Source: Jeotgalibacillus campisalis (GTDB taxonomy: Bacteria; Bacillota; Bacilli; Bacillales; Jeotgalibacillaceae). Taken from it: DNA of 64,000 nucleotides. The notes below the pieces were generated by a model, which was not told where the DNA came from, did not search any database, and saw nothing but the letters and a program-made list of their open reading frames with translations. The first letter of the stretch is position 1, and each line of letters opens with the position of its first letter. Shown piece after piece: positions 27,141-36,006 of this stretch. Both the position numbers and the translations under genes were made by a program. The DNA lies in assembly GCF_000829515.1 (NCBI RefSeq), contig NZ_JXRR01000008.1, positions 124,001-188,000 of the forward strand, read 5' to 3'.

Positions 27141-27581
27141 ATGAAAAATAATAAGTATTACTTAAATGATTCACTGGGGTATAAGCTTTTTCATAGTTCA
27201 CGTCTGATGAATAGCCAATTAAACCGCAACTTTAAAAAACTTGGCCATGAGATAACCCATGAACAGTGGCAGGTATTAAGCCGGTTGTATGAGCGTGATG
27301 GGCAAACACAAAATGAACTTGCGATTCAAAATGAACGGGATCAGGCGAGTATTTCCAGACTTATCGATAATATGATTAAAAGAAACTTGGTGAGACGGGT
27401 TTCTCCAGAAAGGGACCGGAGGATTAATTTTATTTATTTATCGGATGAGGCTAAGAAAATTCAATATGATCTTGAGAAACAAGCCCTAGAAACCATTCGC
27501 CAGGCATCTGAAAATCTTTCAGAAAAAGACCTTGAAATTACGCTGCGGTCTCTCGATCAAATTCGAAGGAATCTAACTTAA
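27141..27581 (+). CDS. MarR-family transcriptional regulator
   Basis: The 146-aa protein has a MarR winged HTH: ITHEQWQVLSRLYERDGQTQ, the recognition region DQASISRLIDNMIKRNLV and the wing block PERDRRINFIYLSDEAK. It contains no cysteine that would suggest redox sensing. It lies directly upstream of the siderophore importer, separated by a 30-bp palindrome, a small terminator and a Fur box. It may regulate itself, the importer, or an unlinked gene. Confidence 0.9.
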   Translation: MKNNKYYLNDSLGYKLFHSSRLMNSQLNRNFKKLGHEITHEQWQVLSRLYERDGQTQNELAIQNERDQASISRLIDNMIKRNLVRRVSPERDRRINFIYLSDEAKKIQYDLEKQALETIRQASENLSEKDLEITLRSLDQIRRNLT

Positions 27582-27592
27582 TTCTTATTTGC

Positions 27593-27622
27593 GACCAATA
27601 CTTGTTGCAACAAGTATTGGTC
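27593..27622. promoter_or_regulatory. 30-bp perfect palindrome between marR and the siderophore importer
   Basis: Fifteen bases (27593-27607, GACCAATACTTGTTG) are followed at once by their exact reverse complement. The core TTGTTGCAACAA looks like a MarR-type operator. No T-run follows, so it is not a simple terminator. It lies 12 bp after the marR stop. Confidence 0.6.
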
Positions 27623-27631
27623 GGAGAGAAG

Positions 27632-27651
27632 AAGAGGGATCCTCTTTTTTT
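27632..27651 (+). terminator. Small terminator after marR
   Basis: A 6-bp stem, AAGAGG/CCTCTT, with a 3-nt loop runs into a T-run. It would separate marR from the importer transcript. Confidence 0.6.
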
Positions 27652-27660
27652 ACCCCTTAT

Positions 27661-27675
27661 TGAGAATGATTATCT
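27661..27675. promoter_or_regulatory. Fur box of the siderophore importer
   Basis: TGAGAATGATTATCT matches the 7-1-7 Fur consensus (TGATAAT-N-ATTATCA) at 12 of 14 defined positions, about 46 bp before the first importer gene. It predicts iron repression. Confidence 0.8.
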
Positions 27676-27721
27676 CTATCAAAATCAATACTATCTTTTT
27701 AGAAAGTAAGGTTTTCACTTT

Positions 27722-28675
27722 ATGAAAAAACGGTATCTGGCCAGTGCACTCGTTCTTTTCTCAATTGGATCTTTGTTTGTAGGCGTCTCAGCAATTTCTC
27801 CGCTTGAGGTGTTCGATCTGACAGAAGATCAGCTTCACATCTTAACAGCAAGCAGATTTCCCCGCTTGATTAGTATCTTGCTGGCAGGAGCAAGTATCTC
27901 TGTATGCGGGTTGATTATGCAGCAGCTGACGAGAAACAAATTCGTGTCGCCAACAACGGCAGGTACGATGGATTCTGCAAGGCTTGGAGTCCTCGTCTCT
28001 CTTATGATTTTTACTTCAGCCAGTCCGCTGCAAAAAATGAGTATTGCGTTTATTTTCGCTCTACTAGGGACGTTCGTATTCATGAAAATTTTGGATCGAA
28101 TAAAGTTTAAGGATGTGATCTTTGTTCCGCTTGTAGGGCTGATGTTTGGAAATATTATTTCTTCCATCACTACTTTTTTCGCCTATAAAAATGATCTCAT
28201 CCAAAATATGTCGGCTTGGATGCAGGGGGATTTTTCTCTCATCGTAAGCGGGCGGTATGAATTAATGTACATCAGTATTCCTGTTATGATTCTAGCGTAC
28301 ATATTTGCCAATAAGTTCACGATTGCCGGAATGGGAGAGGATTTCTCAACGAGTCTCGGGTTAAATTACCGGACAGTCGTAAATTTAGGACTGATCATCG
28401 TGGCGTTTGTCGCCTCCTCTGTTCTTTTAACGGTCGGAATGATCCCTTTTTTAGGTCTGATTATTCCAAATATCGTAAGCATATACCAGGGAGATCACTT
28501 AAAAAAGAATCTTCCGCATACGGCTTTGCTAGGAGCACTTTTTGTTCTGGTGTGTGACATCATTGGGCGGGTTGTCATCTATCCGTATGAGCTGCCGATC
28601 AGCCTCACGGTTGGTGTAATCGGAAGCGGTATTTTTGCTTACCTGCTGATTAGGAGAAAAGCATATGAGGTTTAA
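27722..28675 (+). CDS. yclN: Siderophore ABC importer permease (YclN-like)
   Basis: This 317-aa FecCD-type permease has about nine helices. It includes LTASRFPRLISILLAGASIS near the N terminus and the GMIPFLGLIIPNIV loop that contacts the ATPase. With the next three genes it matches the order of the petrobactin importer yclNOPQ of B. subtilis. Its 3' end overlaps the second permease by 11 bp. The Fur box upstream supports iron uptake; the exact siderophore is inferred from gene order. Confidence 0.9.
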   Translation: MKKRYLASALVLFSIGSLFVGVSAISPLEVFDLTEDQLHILTASRFPRLISILLAGASISVCGLIMQQLTRNKFVSPTTAGTMDSARLGVLVSLMIFTSASPLQKMSIAFIFALLGTFVFMKILDRIKFKDVIFVPLVGLMFGNIISSITTFFAYKNDLIQNMSAWMQGDFSLIVSGRYELMYISIPVMILAYIFANKFTIAGMGEDFSTSLGLNYRTVVNLGLIIVAFVASSVLLTVGMIPFLGLIIPNIVSIYQGDHLKKNLPHTALLGALFVLVCDIIGRVVIYPYELPISLTVGVIGSGIFAYLLIRRKAYEV

Positions 28676-29609
28676 ATGGAAATTATCTCTATTAGCCCTT
28701 CTTTCACTTATACTTATTGCATTTTTTATGCTGACAGATGCCGGTGGAAACTGGGATTATATTCTGCCGCGCAGAGGAATGAAGATCTTAGCAATGGTCA
28801 TCACCGGAGGAACGATTGCGGTATCGACAGTCATTTTTCAGACGATCACCAATAACCGGATTCTGACACCCAGCATTCTGGGGTTGGATTCGCTGTATAT
28901 GCTGCTTCAGACAGCTGCGATCTTTCTTGTAGGTTCCGGAAGCGCGATGATGATGAACCGCAACCTGAACTTTTTATTAACGGTTGTGGCAATGGTTTTA
29001 TTTTCAGGTCTGCTGTATAGATTATTGTTTAAAAAAGAAGGCTCAAACATTTACTTTTTGCTTTTACTAGGCTTAATATTTGGCACATTTTTTTCAAGTA
29101 TCTCTACTTTTATGCAAGTGCTGATTGACCCCAATGAATTTCTTATGGTGCAGGACCGGATGTTTGCGAGTTTCAATAATATTCATACGGATCTGGTATG
29201 GGTCGGTCTTGCAGTGATCGCGCTGGGCACTGTTTTTATGTGGCCGTTCTTAAAATATTTAGATGTTCTTTCTTTAGGAAAGGATCAGGCGATTAATCTT
29301 GGAGTGGATTATGACAGGGTAATGAAACGTCTATTTTTAATCATCGCGGTTTTTATATCGATCGCGACGGCACTTGTCGGCCCCATAACCTTTCTCGGTT
29401 TGCTTGTGGCTAATGTGACATATGAGTTTATGAAAACGTACAAGCATTCCTACTTGTTTGCAGCTTCCATCCTCATCTCTATTATTGCGTTAGTAGGGGG
29501 GCAGCTTTTAGTTGAACGGGTGTTTACCTTTACCACTACACTGAGTGTCATTATTAATTTCACAGGAGGCGTTTATTTCCTCTATTTATTATTAAGGGAG
29601 CGATCGTAA
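28665..29609 (+). CDS. yclO: Siderophore ABC importer permease (YclO-like)
   Basis: The 314-aa second FecCD permease has about nine helices, with RRGMKILAMVITGGTIAVST and GPITFLGLLVANVTYEF as the family blocks. It starts within the end of the first permease and ends immediately before the ATPase start. It should pair with the first permease as a heterodimeric channel. Confidence 0.9.
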   Translation: MRFKWKLSLLALLSLILIAFFMLTDAGGNWDYILPRRGMKILAMVITGGTIAVSTVIFQTITNNRILTPSILGLDSLYMLLQTAAIFLVGSGSAMMMNRNLNFLLTVVAMVLFSGLLYRLLFKKEGSNIYFLLLLGLIFGTFFSSISTFMQVLIDPNEFLMVQDRMFASFNNIHTDLVWVGLAVIALGTVFMWPFLKYLDVLSLGKDQAINLGVDYDRVMKRLFLIIAVFISIATALVGPITFLGLLVANVTYEFMKTYKHSYLFAASILISIIALVGGQLLVERVFTFTTTLSVIINFTGGVYFLYLLLRERS

Positions 29610-30368
29610 ATGGTAGTAGCGAGAAATGTGTTCAAGCTTTTTGGCAAAAAGAAGGTCGTGGAAGATGTTTCGATTGAGATTCAAAGAGGGAAAATCACCT
29701 CTTTAATCGGGCCGAACGGGGCGGGCAAGAGTACACTGCTATCCATGGTAAGCCGCCTATTGACTGCGGATGGCGGTGAGATCACAATTGATGAGCTTGA
29801 TGTAGCTAAATGCAGGGGAAATGACTTGGCTAAAAAAGTTTCAATTTTAAAGCAGGCAAACCATGTGACCCTGAAACTTACAGTAAGGGAGCTTGTGTCA
29901 TTCGGGCGTTTTCCGTATTCTCAAGGCAAATTGACCAAAGAAGACCACCAATTTATAGATAAAGCAATTGAGTATATGGAAATGACAGAAATGCAGGACT
30001 CCTATTTAAATGAATTGAGTGGAGGACAAAAACAGCGGGCTTATCTTGCAATGGTAATTGCTCAGGATACAGAATATATCCTGCTCGATGAACCCTTGAA
30101 TAACTTAGATATGAAGCACGCTGTGCAAATGATGAAGGTGCTGCGCAAACTCGTGGATGAGCTTGGAAAGACGGTCGCAATTGTCATTCATGATATTAAT
30201 TTTGCCTCCTGCTATTCGGACTATATTATTGCCATGAAAGATGGAAAAGTAGCTAAAGAAGGATCCGTGCAGGAAATCATTCGTCCCTGTGTTTTAAAGG
30301 AAATTTACGACCTGGATATGAAAATTGAAGATGTAAACAACAATAAAATCTGCGTATATTACGCTTAA
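29610..30368 (+). CDS. yclP: Siderophore ABC importer ATPase (YclP-like)
   Basis: This 252-aa ATPase has Walker A GPNGAGKST, the signature [12 protein letters not shown], Walker B YILLDEPLNNLD and a switch His (VIHDINFA). FecE-type features fit iron-chelate import. Its ATG follows the yclO-like stop with no gap, suggesting translational coupling. Confidence 0.95.
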   Translation: MVVARNVFKLFGKKKVVEDVSIEIQRGKITSLIGPNGAGKSTLLSMVSRLLTADGGEITIDELDVAKCRGNDLAKKVSILKQANHVTLKLTVRELVSFGRFPYSQGKLTKEDHQFIDKAIEYMEMTEMQDSYLNELSGGQKQRAYLAMVIAQDTEYILLDEPLNNLDMKHAVQMMKVLRKLVDELGKTVAIVIHDINFASCYSDYIIAMKDGKVAKEGSVQEIIRPCVLKEIYDLDMKIEDVNNNKICVYYA

Positions 30369-30386
30369 TAAAGGTGGAACTTTAAC

Positions 30387-31331
30387 ATGAAAAAACAAGC
30401 ATTTTTACTTCCTATTGCAGCTCTTACTCTCACTCTGGCAGCCTGTGGAGGATCAGATGCATCTCAAGGCGAAGCTTCGGCAGAGGAAAAAGAAGAAATG
30501 ACGCTGACGCATGAATTGGGTGAAACAACATTTGAAAAAAATCCTGAGAATGTTGTTGTATTTGACTTCGGAGTATTAGATACGATGGATGCTTTGGACA
30601 TAAACGTGGCCGGGATTGCAAAAGCAGGGACCGTTCCAGGCTATCTGTCACACTACGAGGCGGACGATTACGAGAATGTTGGCAGCTTAAAAGAGCCGGA
30701 TTTTGAAGCCATCAATGCAATGGCACCGGACCTCATTATTATTTCGGGCAGACAAAGCGATATGTATGACGAACTGACAGAAATTGCTCCAACAATTTAT
30801 ATGGGCGTGGACACATCTAATTATATGGAGTCTTTTAAAGAAAATGTGACCACGATCGGTGAGATGTTTGAAAAAGAAGAGGAAGCAGAAGAGCAGCTGG
30901 CAGGGGTGCAAGAATCCATTGATGAACTCAATGAAAAAGTAACGGCAGCAGAAAAAAATGCGTTGATTATTCTGGCGAATGATGGAAAAATAAGTGCATA
31001 TGGCGCAGGATCCCGTTTTGGACTTCTTCATGATGTGTTTGGCTTTACGCCGGCAGATGAAGGCATTGAGGTTTCCACTCATGGTCAAAGTGTATCCTAT
31101 GAATATATCGTAGAAAAAGATCCTGAGTTTATGTTTGTAGTAGACAGGGGAGCGGTTGTAGGCGGTGAATCTTCAGCGAAGCAGGTAGTTGAAAATGAGC
31201 TGGTTGAGAAAACGAAGGCTTATCAGGAAGGGAACATTGTTTATCTTGATCCTGATTACTGGTATTTGTCAGGCGGCGGACTTCTATCCGTGCAGGGCAT
31301 GGTTGATGAGATTTCAGAAGCTGTTCAGTAA
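30387..31331 (+). CDS. yclQ: Siderophore-binding lipoprotein (YclQ-like)
   Basis: The 314-aa protein has a signal peptide with lipobox LAAC and a class III (BtuF/FhuD-type) binding domain with NPENVVVFDFGVLDTMDALD at the start. It captures the ferric siderophore at the outer membrane face. The order permease-permease-ATPase-binding protein matches petrobactin importers. It starts 18 bp after the ATPase behind AAAGGTGG. Confidence 0.9.
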   Translation: MKKQAFLLPIAALTLTLAACGGSDASQGEASAEEKEEMTLTHELGETTFEKNPENVVVFDFGVLDTMDALDINVAGIAKAGTVPGYLSHYEADDYENVGSLKEPDFEAINAMAPDLIIISGRQSDMYDELTEIAPTIYMGVDTSNYMESFKENVTTIGEMFEKEEEAEEQLAGVQESIDELNEKVTAAEKNALIILANDGKISAYGAGSRFGLLHDVFGFTPADEGIEVSTHGQSVSYEYIVEKDPEFMFVVDRGAVVGGESSAKQVVENELVEKTKAYQEGNIVYLDPDYWYLSGGGLLSVQGMVDEISEAVQ

Positions 31332-31389
31332 GCAAGAGACCCATTCTTACTAGTAAGTGGTTCTTAAAACGGGGGTAAGAGTCAGAGAT

Positions 31390-31689
31390 TTAGATGTCGT
31401 CTGACTCTGCTGTTGCCCGGTACATAACAAGATAGGGCAGTATAAGGAAAATCCCTGTCGCCATTGTTAACATGGTTAGGACAGTGGGGAGTAGCGTAAA
31501 AGGACTCGCATAATATGGATATACGTACAGAGGAACGATCAACAAAACGACACAAAGAAGCCTTGATGATAAGGTGATTTGGTGCTCAGTACTACAGAAG
31601 GAACAGATTATAGGTCGGTATAAAATGAATAAAGAACGGGCTATTTGCCACCACTGAAATCGCTTCTCACACGTCGTACATTTTTGCAT
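31390..31689 (-). CDS. CXXC-20-CXXC family membrane protein (TIGR04104-like)
   Basis: The 99-aa protein begins with a zinc-ribbon-like pair, CTTC at residues 4-7 and CSFC at 29-32, spaced by 21 residues that include FQWWQIARSLF and YRPI. An EHQITLSSR segment and two membrane helices follow. This is the pattern I know as the CXXC-20-CXXC family of Bacillales. Function is unknown. It lies just after a GNAT gene on the same strand. Confidence 0.75.
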   Translation of the reverse strand: MQKCTTCEKRFQWWQIARSLFILYRPIICSFCSTEHQITLSSRLLCVVLLIVPLYVYPYYASPFTLLPTVLTMLTMATGIFLILPYLVMYRATAESDDI

Positions 31690-31704
31690 GTGCTCACATC
31701 CAAT

Positions 31705-32136
31705 TTAAGATAGCGTAAGGTCTTTCTTTAAATAATAGTGTTCATGATCCCGTCCAACATTTTTCAGAGTGCCGAATACTTCATACCCCAGCTTTTCATA
31801 AAATTCCCTAGCTTGAAAGCTGAGGGTATCCACTTTAATGAAATCACAATTTTTTGTTCGTGCTATTTTTTCTGCTTCCTTCATTAATTTTGAACCGTAG
31901 CCGGAATGTCGAATGTCTTCGTCCAGAATTAGAACATGAATTTCAAGCCAGTTCCAGCAAATCTCCCCCAATAGTCCTCCGTGAATCTCATTTTCATCGT
32001 CTTTAACAAAAAGTGAAACTTCTTCATACCGGCCGCCAAGATCCTTGGGAAACCGGGCAAGATTAAATTCATACAACCACTTATTTACCTGGTCCTGCCC
32101 ATGTTGATTTTTTTCGCGTGTCAGATGCAAGTTCAT
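31705..32136 (-). CDS. GNAT-family N-acetyltransferase
   Basis: This 143-aa protein has the GNAT core: LEIHVLILDEDIRHSGYGSK, in which motif A RHSGYGSKLM binds acetyl-CoA, and FYEKLGYEVFG near the C terminus. The substrate is not predictable. It lies 12 bp after the Nudix gene at 32149, with its own AAAGGAG site, so the two are probably co-transcribed. Confidence 0.88.
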   Translation of the reverse strand: MNLHLTREKNQHGQDQVNKWLYEFNLARFPKDLGGRYEEVSLFVKDDENEIHGGLLGEICWNWLEIHVLILDEDIRHSGYGSKLMKEAEKIARTKNCDFIKVDTLSFQAREFYEKLGYEVFGTLKNVGRDHEHYYLKKDLTLS

Positions 32137-32148
32137 GATGAATCTCCT

Positions 32149-32607
32149 TTAATTCACATCGCCCAAGTAAATAGGCAACGATTCATTTTGTGTATAAGAG
32201 ACGATCTTTTCTACTAGTTTTTTAGGATAAATACGATAAAGAGCTAACCTGGATAAAGGTACCCACTCGATTCCAATTTGATTTGAATCAGGAGCAGCAG
32301 GCTCAACTTTAGTAACGTTATCTTTCAAGGAACAAATAAAATAAACCTCTACCTGATGAACATGAGAATCAAAAGCGGCATGTTCATGGTTTTGACCAAT
32401 ATACTCTCGTATAAACAGCACATCTCCAATTTCAATTGCCAAGCCTGTTTCTTCCATGCATTCTCTTTTTAATGTTTTATGGAAGGTTTCACCGTGCTCC
32501 TGTCCGCCTCCGGGAAAAAGATAAAAATCGCCTTCCGGATCTCTGTTTTTTGTGAGAAGAACGTGCTCACCTGATAGAATGATTGCTTTAATTGAATTTC
32601 TGATCAT
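32149..32607 (-). CDS. Nudix hydrolase
   Basis: From the ATG at 32607 (5 nt after GGAGG) the 152-aa protein carries a complete Nudix box, GGGQEHGETFHKTLKRECME followed by ETG, which binds the metal and diphosphate. A much longer frame to 32736 has no ribosome site. Nudix enzymes cleave nucleoside diphosphate-linked compounds; the substrate here is unknown. It probably heads a transcript with the GNAT and CXXC genes. Confidence 0.88.
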   Translation of the reverse strand: MIRNSIKAIILSGEHVLLTKNRDPEGDFYLFPGGGQEHGETFHKTLKRECMEETGLAIEIGDVLFIREYIGQNHEHAAFDSHVHQVEVYFICSLKDNVTKVEPAAPDSNQIGIEWVPLSRLALYRIYPKKLVEKIVSYTQNESLPIYLGDVN

Positions 32608-32792
32608 CATAGTCCTCCATAGGTTTTTGTAAGCGCTGCTATTTATTTTACGCATTGGGCCAAGAGGAGACAAGTGAATTTGTAATAATTTAGTAATCAA
32701 ATAAATAAGCCAGCTTAATGTGCCGTTTATATTCATATTCTATAATAAGATTGCAGCAAGAAAAAATTCAATAAAATGTGAGGATGATTCCA

Positions 32793-32966
32793 TTGTTACA
32801 TACAGTTGAAAACCTAAAAGTAAAGAACGAGCTGCGGAATACTGTCATCTATCAGCAGGAACAAAAGAAAAAATCAATCAGACAAATCGTTGACGGCCTT
32901 AAGGAGAAAGGCGTTAATGCGAAACGTTGTAAAAGAATTCAAGCTGTCATGCCTATTCATGGATGA
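32793..32966 (+). CDS. Possible small basic protein, 57 aa
   Basis: A frame from TTG 32793, 9 nt after GAGG, encodes a Lys/Arg/Gln-rich peptide with a likely helix (NTVIYQQEQKKKSIRQIVDG) and ends in AVMPIHG. A TATAAT at 32741-32746 lies upstream, and a strong terminator overlaps its 3' end. No family is recognised. The coding call is tentative, because the region could instead be an RNA leader plus terminator. Confidence 0.4.
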   Translation: MLHTVENLKVKNELRNTVIYQQEQKKKSIRQIVDGLKEKGVNAKRCKRIQAVMPIHG

Positions 32967-32973
32967 CAGCTTT
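32941..32973 (+). terminator. Intrinsic terminator
   Basis: AAGCTGTCAT and ATGACAGCTT form a 10-bp stem with a 12-nt loop, followed by TTTTTT. It overlaps the ends of the small plus-strand frame and the convergent Nudix gene. Confidence 0.75.
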
Positions 32974-33402
32974 TTTACGTGTTGTGGTATATAGGTTTAT
33001 ATATTCGCATAAAACGCTGCGGTCTTCCGGGAAAGAAAGGTCGAGTGTTTGAAGCTGCTCATAATCTTTCCAGTCAATTTCGTATATTAATTCGTCCGGA
33101 TCCTGAATAGTTTTTGTGCCGCCGATTATGCGCACGAGAAAGTAGTGCACCTCTATACGTCCTATTCCTTCCAGTTCTTCTTTTTTTACAAATAAGCGTT
33201 TAATAATTTTAGCGTCAAAGCCGGTTTCTTCCTTAAACTCCCTTATGCAGCATTCTTCAAAGGTCTCCCCATTTTCTTTCCCACCTGAAGGAACGGACCA
33301 CTTTTTATGCTCTTCCTTCGTACCCTGTAACACCATCAACAGTTTTCCTTCATCGTTCACACAAACCCCTGCTGCACCGAAATAGGCTGTATTTACTGTC
33401 AT
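32953..33402 (-). CDS. Nudix hydrolase
   Basis: This 149-aa protein has the Nudix box GGKENGETFEECCIREFKEE followed by TGF. It is distinct in sequence from the Nudix protein at 32149. Its ATG overlaps the stop of the upstream 82-aa membrane protein by 4 bp. Substrate unknown. Confidence 0.9.
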   Translation of the reverse strand: MTVNTAYFGAAGVCVNDEGKLLMVLQGTKEEHKKWSVPSGGKENGETFEECCIREFKEETGFDAKIIKRLFVKKEELEGIGRIEVHYFLVRIIGGTKTIQDPDELIYEIDWKDYEQLQTLDLSFPEDRSVLCEYINLYTTTRKKAVIHE

Positions 33403-33647
33403 TCATCTTCCTCTTTTTCAGGGGCAGTGGAAAACTGGATCAGCAAATAAGCGGCAATTAGAAGCCCAAAAGACGCAATTATTCCACCTGCCACCAAGAA
33501 ATTTGTAATGTAGCTGTTGATTTTAAGGTCAGAATCAAATTCCCCTATTCCTGAACCCCATGAAGTGCTGCAAAAAATGAGTAGAAAACCGATTGCAATG
33601 CTTATGATCGAGGTGGTGACGAGACGGTCAAAATGGTGACGTGTCAT
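33399..33647 (-). CDS. Small two-helix membrane protein
   Basis: The 82-aa protein has two membrane helices (TSIISIAIGFLLIF and NFLVAGGIIASFGLLIAAYL) joined by an acidic loop and an acidic tail. It begins after AAAGGGGAG and is translationally coupled to the Nudix gene. I do not recognise the family. Confidence 0.65.
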   Translation of the reverse strand: MTRHHFDRLVTTSIISIAIGFLLIFCSTSWGSGIGEFDSDLKINSYITNFLVAGGIIASFGLLIAAYLLIQFSTAPEKEEDE

Positions 33648-33830
33648 AACGTATGCTCCCCTTTCTCTTAAAATACAACCTAATTATAGCATTATTTACC
33701 ATATGTATTCGGTAGAATGTAATAAAGACCAAACAATAAAGGAAATGACCGTCGAGAGTGGAAGTTATTAAGGAGAGACTTGTTATTTCTGTTATGCTAG
33801 TCCATAAAACAAGTAAAAGAGGTGTTCCAT

Positions 33831-34667
33831 ATGAAGAAGATCGCATTAGTAACCGGAGCCAATTCCGGCATGGGGCTCGCCACAACCGTGGAGCTCGCCA
33901 GACAAGGAATGCATGTTGTGATGTTGTGCAGAAATACACGCAGAGGAAAAGTGGCCTGGATTTCAGCAAAGGAGCAGAGCCGTTCACAGGAAATCACGCT
34001 CATGCAGGGCGACCTGGGTTCTCTGGAAAGCATTCGCGAGTTTGCAGAGGCGTTTAAAGAAAAGTTTGATCACTTAGATGTTCTCGTAAATAACGCGGGG
34101 GTAGTTTCACTCAAAAGAGAACTTACAGAAGATGGATTTGAATCTCAGCTTGGCATCAATCATCTTGGTCATTTTCTGCTGACGAATCTGCTACTGGAAC
34201 ATTTGAAAAAAGCGGAGGCAGCCCGAATTGTAATCGTAAGCTCTGGTGCGCATAAGTGGGGGAAAATGGACTTTGATGACCCTCATTTTGAAAAGGGATA
34301 CAACGTAGCAAAAGGATATGGACGGTCAAAGCTTGCCAATATTCTTTTCACAAAAGCGCTGGCAAAACGCCTGGAAGGAACCAATGTTACAGTGAACGCC
34401 GTGCACCCTGGTGCAGTCGCGACCAATCTCGGAGTTGATCGTAAAACCGAGTTTGGCAGAACGGTTACCCGTGTACTGAAGCCATTTTTCCAAACAGCAG
34501 AGGAAGGTGCGAAGACGGCATTGTATCTCGCTGTAAGTGACGAAGTAGCAGGGAAAACAGGAAGGTATTATTACAAAATGAAAGAAATGGACGTTTCAGA
34601 AGAAGCCAATAATGAATGGCTGGCGGAAGAACTATGGGGATGGAGTGAAGAACGGGTAGGACTTTAA
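33831..34667 (+). CDS. Short-chain dehydrogenase/reductase (retinol dehydrogenase-like)
   Basis: From ATG 33831 (behind AGAGGTG) the 278-aa protein shows the SDR features TGANSGMG for the cofactor loop, NNAGV, the catalytic Ser in VIVSSGAHKWG and YGRSK as the YxxxK motif. Arg residues after the first strand (MLCRNTRRG) favour NADPH. The subgroup resembles retinol dehydrogenase/WWOX-type SDRs. Substrate unknown. Confidence 0.92.
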   Translation: MKKIALVTGANSGMGLATTVELARQGMHVVMLCRNTRRGKVAWISAKEQSRSQEITLMQGDLGSLESIREFAEAFKEKFDHLDVLVNNAGVVSLKRELTEDGFESQLGINHLGHFLLTNLLLEHLKKAEAARIVIVSSGAHKWGKMDFDDPHFEKGYNVAKGYGRSKLANILFTKALAKRLEGTNVTVNAVHPGAVATNLGVDRKTEFGRTVTRVLKPFFQTAEEGAKTALYLAVSDEVAGKTGRYYYKMKEMDVSEEANNEWLAEELWGWSEERVGL

Positions 34668-34698
34668 AAAAACAAGAAGAAGTGTGTGGAGGATTAAA

Positions 34699-35274
34699 AT
34701 GAATCAAATTTTAATTGATTTTCCTGATCAATTTGAAACAGACCGATTAATTGTCCGTTCAGCAAAGCCCGGAGACGGCTCTAAGGTATGGGAAGCAGTG
34801 AATGCTTCACGCAAGGAACTGAAGCCCTGGCTTGCTTTTGCGTCTCATGAGGCCACAGCGGAAGAAACGGAAATTAATATAAGAGAATCATATACTAAGT
34901 TTCTAGCGAGAGAAGACTTGAGACTGCTCGTGTTTTTAAAGAATTCTGGTGAGTTTGTAGCTTCTTCCGGTCTGCACCGGATCAATTGGGACGTCCGCAG
35001 ATTTGAAATCGGCTATTGGATCGACAGCAGGATGAGCGGACAGGGCTATATGACTGAAGCGGTGGAGGGGATTGCCCGTTTTGCTTTTACTACACTTGAC
35101 GCACAACGGGTAGAAATCAGATGCGATGCTGAAAATAAAAAAAGCAGGTCAATTCCTGAGAAACTGGGGTTTGAACTGGAAGGTATCCTGAAAAATAATG
35201 AGTTAAACCCGTTGTCGAAAAAGCCGATTGACACATGCGTTTATGCAAAAGTCATAAGGCAGCGTAACGGATGA
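34699..35274 (+). CDS. RimJ/RimL-type GNAT acetyltransferase
   Basis: The 191-aa protein starts at ATG 34699 after GGAGG. It contains FETDRLIVRSAKPGDGSKVW, FEIGYWIDSRMSGQGYMTEA for the acetyl-CoA site, and EIRCDAENKKSRSIPEKLGF. These are typical of ribosomal-protein-Ser-acetyltransferase-like GNATs, many of which modify protein N termini or small molecules. It overlaps the following kinase-like gene by 4 bp. Confidence 0.9.
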   Translation: MNQILIDFPDQFETDRLIVRSAKPGDGSKVWEAVNASRKELKPWLAFASHEATAEETEINIRESYTKFLAREDLRLLVFLKNSGEFVASSGLHRINWDVRRFEIGYWIDSRMSGQGYMTEAVEGIARFAFTTLDAQRVEIRCDAENKKSRSIPEKLGFELEGILKNNELNPLSKKPIDTCVYAKVIRQRNG

Positions 35275-35798
35275 AACAAACTGTTTATGTGATATCAGGG
35301 CCAGCAGGAGCAGGGAAATCCACTCTGTCAAAAGCACTTGTTCATATGCTTCCCAGAAGCGCCCGTATTGAAGGGGATATAGTGAATCATATGGTTGCAG
35401 GCGGATACAAACCTCCTTGGAAAAGTGAGTGCCTGCTTGAACTGACTTGGAAAAACATTGCGGATCTCTCCCATAACTTTGTTCAGGCAGGGATGGATGT
35501 CGTCATCGACTATGTTGCGTTTCCTCATGAAGTCAGCCATTTAAAACAAAAACTCAAAGAAGAAACTGGCTGTACGATTAAATACATTGTTTTACAGGTG
35601 GAAGACCAGGAACTGGTACGAAGAGATCGTCTGCGGCCCGCATCACAACAAATGGGTCCTCGCTCAATTGAGTTGGCACGTCAATTTCGTGAAAGCGGGG
35701 TAAACGAAACGTTTATACTGGATACTACCGCAGTGCACGATGATCATTTGGATAAAGTCTGTCAAGAAATTCGTACAAATGATCGTTATGTACTATAA
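35271..35798 (+). CDS. P-loop kinase-like NTPase
   Basis: This 175-aa protein has a Walker A, VISGPAGAGKSTLSKAL, near the N terminus, an RIEGDIVNHM segment, VVIDYVAFP as a Walker-B-like strand and a lid region RRDRLRPASQQMG. The overall pattern resembles small-molecule kinases of the AAA_33/chloramphenicol-phosphotransferase-like group. Substrate unknown. It is translationally coupled to the GNAT gene and ends at a strong terminator. Confidence 0.85.
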   Translation: MKQTVYVISGPAGAGKSTLSKALVHMLPRSARIEGDIVNHMVAGGYKPPWKSECLLELTWKNIADLSHNFVQAGMDVVIDYVAFPHEVSHLKQKLKEETGCTIKYIVLQVEDQELVRRDRLRPASQQMGPRSIELARQFRESGVNETFILDTTAVHDDHLDKVCQEIRTNDRYVL

Positions 35799-35815
35799 AA
35801 ATGAATTTTAATTAG

Positions 35816-35860
35816 AGCTTTCTTTGCATTTAACAGATGCAGAGAAAGCTATTTTTTTTT
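35816..35860 (+). terminator. Intrinsic terminator
   Basis: AGCTTTCT...TGCAT and ATGCA...AGAAAGCT arms with a 7-nt loop are followed by nine Ts. Confidence 0.85.
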
Positions 35861-36006
35861 GCGAAAAAGGACAGAAAAAACGATCTTTATAATTAACGAA
35901 ATAAAGGAAAAATGCATAAAATTCTGTTATTGGGTTGCAGGATTCCCTTCATAAAGGTACAATTGAACTAAGTTTTCAGAATTGTTTTGAGGTTGGGGGC
36001 TTAGAA

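Noticed and set aside
27593-27622. Terminator of marR
   Set aside because: The palindrome has no loop and no following T-run. A small proper terminator lies at 27632.
33758-34057. 99-aa plus-strand frame overlapping the SDR gene start
   Set aside because: It is out of frame with the clear SDR Rossmann motif and has no family features.
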